Origin: Gammaproteobacteria bacterium
GTDB taxonomy: Bacteria > Pseudomonadota > Gammaproteobacteria > Natronospirales > REEB76
DNA: 9,012 bases
Direction of reading: 5' to 3'
NCBI GenBank assembly: GCA_027317045.1
Contig: DAHVFI010000002.1
Location: forward strand, 1 to 9,012
Shown: positions 5,778-9,012 of the stretch, piece after piece
How the letters are laid out: each line of letters starts with the position of its first letter
Numbering within the stretch: position 1 is the first letter of the stretch
The notes under the pieces: model-generated
Told to the model about the DNA's origin: nothing
The model's input: only the letters and a program-made list of their open reading frames with translations
The model's database searches: none
Position numbers and translations under genes: made by a program

Positions 5778-7460
5778 TTAGTGCTGTTGTTTCTTCAACT
5801 CCGCATCCCGCAATTCGCGCCGCAGGATCTTGCCCACGTTGGATTTGGGTAGTTCATCGCGGAACTCGATGTACTTGGGCCGCTTGTAACCAGTGAGTTC
5901 CTGGTGGGCCCAGTCCTTGAGGGCTTCAACGGTAAGCGCGGGATCTTTCTTCACCACAAACAATTTCACCACTTCGCCGGAATGTTCGTCTGAAACACCC
6001 ACGGCCGCCACCTCGCGCACGCCCGGGTGCATCATCATCACATCCTCGACCTCGTTGGGGTACACGTTGAAACCCGATACCAGGATCATGTCCTTTTTGC
6101 GATCCACGATGTACACGTAGCCGCGCGCATCTATGCGGCCCACGTCGCCGGTGCGCAGCCAGCCGTCGGCCGACAGCACCTTGGCGGTCTCGTCGGGGCG
6201 ATTCCAATAGCCGCGCATCACCTGCGGACCCTTGAAACACAATTCGCCAACCTCGCCGACTTTGAGTTCGTTGCCATCATCATCGCGGATAGAAATTTCC
6301 GTAGACGGAATCGGCAGGCCGATGCTGCCGTTGTAATCTTTGAGGTCCAGCGGATTGATGCAGGCGGCCGGCGCGGTCTCCGTGAGGCCATAGGCCTCGA
6401 CGAGCGGCATACCGGTGACCTGCTTCCATTTAGCAGCAACCGCGCGCTGCACCGCCATACCGCCGCCCAGTGAAATCTTGAGCGCGGAAAAATCCAGGCG
6501 CTCGAATCCCGGGGTGTGCAACAGGCCGTTGAACAGGGTATTCACACCGGTGATGCCGGTGAACTTCACTTTAGCGAGTTCCTTCACGAAACCCGGCATA
6601 TCCCGCGGATTGGTGATCAGCACATTGTGTCCGCCGATCTTCATGAAGGTCAAACAATTGGCGGTAAGAGAAAAGATGTGATACAGGGGCAGCGCTGTGA
6701 TGACGATTTCTTTGCCGGCTTCGAGATGGGAACCCAACCAGGCGGAGGCCTGCAGCACATTGGCCACCATGTTGCGATGGGTGAGCTCCGCGCCCTTGGC
6801 GACGCCGGTAGTGCCGCCGGTATATTGCAGGAAAGCGATGTCTTCATGGCCGACTGCAACGTCATCCAGCTTATGTTGCGCGCCTTGTACCAGCGCCGCG
6901 CGGAATGAAACAGCGCCGGGGATCCGCCAGGCCGGTACCATCTTCTTCACGCGCTTCACCACAAAATTCACCAGCGTGCATTTTGGGAACGGCAGCAGAT
7001 CGCCAATCTGCGTAGTGACGATGATTTTTACATCCACATGGGGCAGCGCTTCCTGCAGGGTAGCGGCAAAGTTTTCCACGATCACGATGGCGCGTGTGCC
7101 GGAGTCCTGCAGCTGATGTTCTAGTTCGCGCGCGGTGTACAACGGATTGACGTTCACCGCCACCATGCCGCAGCGCAGAATGCCGAACAGCGCCACCGGA
7201 TATTGCAACAGATTGGGCATCATGATGGCGACCCGGTCACCCTTTTTGAGGCCCACAACTTTCTGCAGCCAGGCACCGAACCGACGGCTCAGGCGATCCA
7301 AATCCGCGTAGCTCAAGCTGGCGCCCAGGTTGGAATAGGCCGGCAGCGCCGCATATTGGCGGCAACTGTCCTCGAGGATTGCTTTCAGGGAAGCATACTC
7401 ATCGGGATTGATCTCGGCGGGCACGCCCTGGGGATATTCCTTGAGCCAGATTTTTTCCAT
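5778..7460 (-). CDS. fadD: Long-chain fatty acid--CoA ligase
   Basis: Activates fatty acids to acyl-CoA through an acyl-AMP intermediate at the inner face of the membrane, feeding beta-oxidation or lipid synthesis. At 560 residues it matches E. coli FadD in length. The N-terminus (MEKIWLKEYPQGVPAEINPD) and the segments KKGDRVAIMMPNLLQYPVAL and VNVNPLYTARELEHQL are also very FadD-like. The ATP/AMP-binding loop YTGGTTGVAKG lies at 213-223, YGLTE at 357-361, TGD with Asp438, the FadD-type signature DGWLRTGDVG through DRKKDMILVSGFNVYPNEVE at 432-472, and the C-terminal Lys544 in KSNVGKILRREL. The frame stays open 47 codons upstream, but ATG 7460 is preferred because homology begins there and GAGGG lies just upstream. 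It converges on hemE and diverges from the reductase gene. Confidence 0.95.
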   Translation of the reverse strand: MEKIWLKEYPQGVPAEINPDEYASLKAILEDSCRQYAALPAYSNLGASLSYADLDRLSRRFGAWLQKVVGLKKGDRVAIMMPNLLQYPVALFGILRCGMVAVNVNPLYTARELEHQLQDSGTRAIVIVENFAATLQEALPHVDVKIIVTTQIGDLLPFPKCTLVNFVVKRVKKMVPAWRIPGAVSFRAALVQGAQHKLDDVAVGHEDIAFLQYTGGTTGVAKGAELTHRNMVANVLQASAWLGSHLEAGKEIVITALPLYHIFSLTANCLTFMKIGGHNVLITNPRDMPGFVKELAKVKFTGITGVNTLFNGLLHTPGFERLDFSALKISLGGGMAVQRAVAAKWKQVTGMPLVEAYGLTETAPAACINPLDLKDYNGSIGLPIPSTEISIRDDDGNELKVGEVGELCFKGPQVMRGYWNRPDETAKVLSADGWLRTGDVGRIDARGYVYIVDRKKDMILVSGFNVYPNEVEDVMMMHPGVREVAAVGVSDEHSGEVVKLFVVKKDPALTVEALKDWAHQELTGYKRPKYIEFRDELPKSNVGKILRRELRDAELKKQQH

Positions 7461-7505
7461 GGGACCCTCGTGGACCTTGGGAACTAGGACACTCAGGAAC
7501 AACAA

Positions 7506-7532
7506 GGTATAGCAGCCACCGGGGTGCGGCAA
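7506..7532 (-). promoter_or_regulatory. Candidate fadD promoter
   Basis: Read on the - strand, TTGCCG (-35-like, 7527-7532) is followed after 15 bases by TATACC (-10-like, 7506-7511), which is preceded by TGC, giving an extended -10. The position is 46 bp upstream of the fadD start. The spacer is short, so support is modest. No FadR or PsrA operator was recognised. Confidence 0.3.
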
Positions 7533-7551
7533 GCAGGCGTGTTCCCGGTTC

Positions 7552-7574
7552 AAGGTAGAATCGCACCTACCCTT
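7552..7574. promoter_or_regulatory. Imperfect inverted repeat in the divergent promoter region
   Basis: AAGGTAG (7552-7558) and CTACCCTT (7567-7574) form an imperfect dyad around AATCGCAC. TAGAAT (7556-7561), overlapping the left arm, is a possible -10 box for the reductase gene, but no good -35 is seen. It could be an operator serving one or both divergent genes. This is a pattern-based guess. Confidence 0.2.
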
Positions 7575-7595
7575 ACGCATCATAAGGATGGCAGG

Positions 7596-8354
7596 ATGCA
7601 AACGAAGTTAGCGCGTATTGCCTGGATCACCGGGGGCGGCTCTGGCATCGGTCAGGCACTGACCCTGAAGCTGGCACGCGAGGGCTGGAAGGTGGCTGTT
7701 TCCGGACGCCGGCCGGAAGCCCTGCAGGAAACCGCGCGGCTGGCGGCGGGAAACGTGTATGCCTATCCCCTGGATGTGAGCGACCTCGAGGCGATGCGCC
7801 AGACGGCGGCGCGTATCGAATCCGAACTGGGTCCGCTGGACTTGGTGGTGCTGAATGCGGGTATGGGCCAATTCGTGAAGCTCGATAACCTGCGTGCCGA
7901 AACCTTCGCCGCGCACATGCGGGTAAATTACCTGGGCGTGGTGAATGGCATAGACGCGGTGCTTGCAGCTTTTCGGCGGCGCCATGCCGGGCACATTGTG
8001 ATTGTGGCGAGTGTCGCCGGTTATCGCGGCGTGCCGCGGGCGGCGGCTTACGGTCCCACCAAAGCCGCGCTGATTAATCTTGCGGAATCCCTGCGTTTCG
8101 ATCTGGAACGTGAAGGTATCAGGATTTCGGTATGCAACCCGGGTTTCGTGGAAACGCCTATGACCGCCGGAAACCGGGTGCCCATGCCGTTTCTGATGAA
8201 TCTGCAAGCTGCCACGGAAGCCTTGTATCGCGGCATCATGAAACAGAAATTCGAAATCATCTTCCCACGGCGTTTCGTGCTGTTGTTGAAACTATTCCGT
8301 TGTCTGCCCTATGCGCTTTACTTTCCGGTAATTCGCAAATTCACAGGACGTTAG
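7596..8354 (+). CDS. Short-chain dehydrogenase/reductase (SDR family)
   Basis: A classical SDR oxidoreductase of 252 residues; the substrate is not predictable from sequence. The Rossmann glycine motif TGGGSGIG lies at 12-19, and SGRR at 36-39 puts arginines after strand 2, favouring NADP(H). LDV at 59-61, NAG at 87-89 and the catalytic tetrad Asn111, Ser139, Tyr152 and Lys156 (YGPTK) are all present, followed by NPGFVETPM at 181-189. The last 30 residues are basic and hydrophobic (FPRRFVLLLKLFRCLPYALYF), suggesting membrane association as in some lipid-active SDRs. ATG 7596 is chosen because AAGGA lies just upstream and the glycine motif then sits at the usual distance; upstream codons in this frame lack family similarity. 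It is divergent from fadD and 8 bp before the OsmC gene. Confidence 0.9.
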   Translation: MQTKLARIAWITGGGSGIGQALTLKLAREGWKVAVSGRRPEALQETARLAAGNVYAYPLDVSDLEAMRQTAARIESELGPLDLVVLNAGMGQFVKLDNLRAETFAAHMRVNYLGVVNGIDAVLAAFRRRHAGHIVIVASVAGYRGVPRAAAYGPTKAALINLAESLRFDLEREGIRISVCNPGFVETPMTAGNRVPMPFLMNLQAATEALYRGIMKQKFEIIFPRRFVLLLKLFRCLPYALYFPVIRKFTGR

Positions 8355-8362
8355 GAGCTTAC

Positions 8363-8836
8363 ATGTCAGACCATTCCATACACCATTACGCTGCCACCTG
8401 CGAATGGCGGGGTTCCACCGCTGCTGGTTACGAAAACTATGACCGCAGCCATCAGCTGACGGCGCCGCCGGTAACACAATCCCTGCCCATGTCTTCAGAT
8501 CCCGCCTTCCGCGGCAAGCCGGAACTGCTTAACCCCGAGCAACTGCTGCTGATGGCGGCGGCATCCTGCCAGATGCTCTCCTTTCTGGCCATCGCTGCAC
8601 GCTCGCATCTGAACGTGGTGGAGTACCGGGATCAGGCCGAGGGTTTCATGCCGATGGATGACAAACCCGTGCGTATCACCCGCATCATTCTGAAACCACG
8701 GGTTGTCGTCAAGGGCGAAGTGCGGGAAGAGAACGTCCGCCAAATCATGCACACCGCGCATGCACAGTGCTTCATTGCCAATAGCCTCAAGACCGCGATC
8801 GAGATCGTCCCGGAAATCATCATCCGCACTGCCTGA
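8363..8836 (+). CDS. OsmC family protein (peroxiredoxin-like)
   Basis: A member of the OsmC/Ohr superfamily, thiol-dependent peroxidases that reduce organic hydroperoxides. The 157-residue product has the two family cysteines, Cys69 in MAAASCQMLSFL and Cys136 in HAQCFIANS. Ahead of the first is NPEQLLLMA with Glu59, the usual acidic position before the helix. The N-terminal YAATCEWRG and the DPAFRGKPELLNPEQLL block fit the YhfA/OsmC-like branch more than Ohr. ATG 8363 is chosen because AGGAG (8353-8357), overlapping the stop codon of the reductase gene, sits at proper spacing; the frame remains open upstream, but that part overlaps the reductase. The tight spacing suggests co-transcription with the SDR gene. 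Its substrate is unknown. Confidence 0.9.
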   Translation: MSDHSIHHYAATCEWRGSTAAGYENYDRSHQLTAPPVTQSLPMSSDPAFRGKPELLNPEQLLLMAAASCQMLSFLAIAARSHLNVVEYRDQAEGFMPMDDKPVRITRIILKPRVVVKGEVREENVRQIMHTAHAQCFIANSLKTAIEIVPEIIIRTA

Positions 8837-8855
8837 ACATGACGACGGCGGAGAC

Positions 8856-9012
8856 CTAAAAATTGGTCAGCCAGGCCTGCAGAAAGGCGCTGGACTGACG
8901 CGCAACTATGGGACCGAAACGTGCCGCATCCTGACGTAGTCCCGCCAGTGAAAGCCCGTGAGCCCGCAACTCGCCCGTATGGCCCACATACCACTGTTCA
9001 AGACCTCTGGCG
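8856..9012 (-). CDS. C-terminal end of an unrecognised protein (partial)
   Basis: On the - strand an open frame enters at the window end and stops at TAG (8856-8858), giving 51 visible residues that end in SSAFLQAWLTNF. The visible part is mixed helical-looking sequence with several Arg, Ala and Leu and no motif I recognise. It converges on the OsmC gene with a 19-bp gap, which is consistent with a real gene end. The competing longer - strand frame from 8994 runs antisense through the OsmC gene and looks like a shadow. The family cannot be named from this fragment. Confidence 0.5.
   Translation of the reverse strand, partial: ARGLEQWYVGHTGELRAHGLSLAGLRQDAARFGPIVARQSSAFLQAWLTNF

Noticed and set aside
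5604..5852. An 82-codon + strand frame across the repeats and the end of fadD.
   Set aside because: It is built from hairpin sequence and the antisense of fadD, with no ribosome-binding site and no recognisable product.
6027..6473. A 148-codon + strand frame, rich in His and Ala, inside fadD.
   Set aside because: It is antisense to the conserved adenylation motifs of FadD, and the His-rich start simply mirrors a Met-rich stretch of FadD.
8632..8994. A 120-codon - strand frame overlapping the OsmC gene.
   Set aside because: It covers the catalytic half of a well-supported OsmC gene in antisense and is Arg/Ser/Gly-rich without motifs. The other - strand frame, ending at 8856, is the better candidate for the flanking gene.

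Overview
The window looks like chromosome from a type IV-piliated proteobacterium, most likely a gammaproteobacterium; a betaproteobacterium is possible. Reasons are the pilQ-aroK-aroB-dgt gene order, a FadD very close to the enteric type, moderately high GC with GC-ending codons, and the style of the intergenic palindromes. I cannot name a genus.

Left part (1-5242), all on the + strand: the 3' end of pilQ (type IV pilus secretin), a low-GC spacer holding a 49-codon reading frame of unknown function, then aroK and aroB (shikimate pathway), dgt (HD-domain dNTP triphosphohydrolase), pyrF (pyrimidine synthesis) and hemE (heme synthesis). These genes are packed as an operon. aroB/dgt and pyrF/hemE overlap by 4 bp (TTGA and GTGA), and aroK, dgt and hemE appear to use TTG, TTG and GTG starts. 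Apart from pilQ, the products are housekeeping metabolic enzymes.

Middle (5243-5777): about 535 bp without a credible gene. It is filled with hairpins: a 69-nt REP-like palindrome, a run of perfect or nearly perfect inverted repeats from 5396 to 5656, and a GTTGGG/CCCAAC repeat next to fadD. The region separates the convergent hemE and fadD genes.

Right part (5778-9012): fadD on the - strand (long-chain acyl-CoA synthetase), a 135-bp divergent promoter region, then a + strand pair, a short-chain dehydrogenase/reductase and an OsmC-family peroxidase-like protein, 8 bp apart. The last 157 bases hold the C-terminal end of an unrecognised - strand gene converging on the OsmC gene.

I see no mobile-element gene, CRISPR array, tRNA, rRNA, phage module or defence system, and nothing that supports a new multi-gene system. 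The two places most worth checking are the odd reading frame at 405-554, which is in the same frame as aroK and separated from it by a TAG codon, and the hairpin mosaic at 5310-5765.
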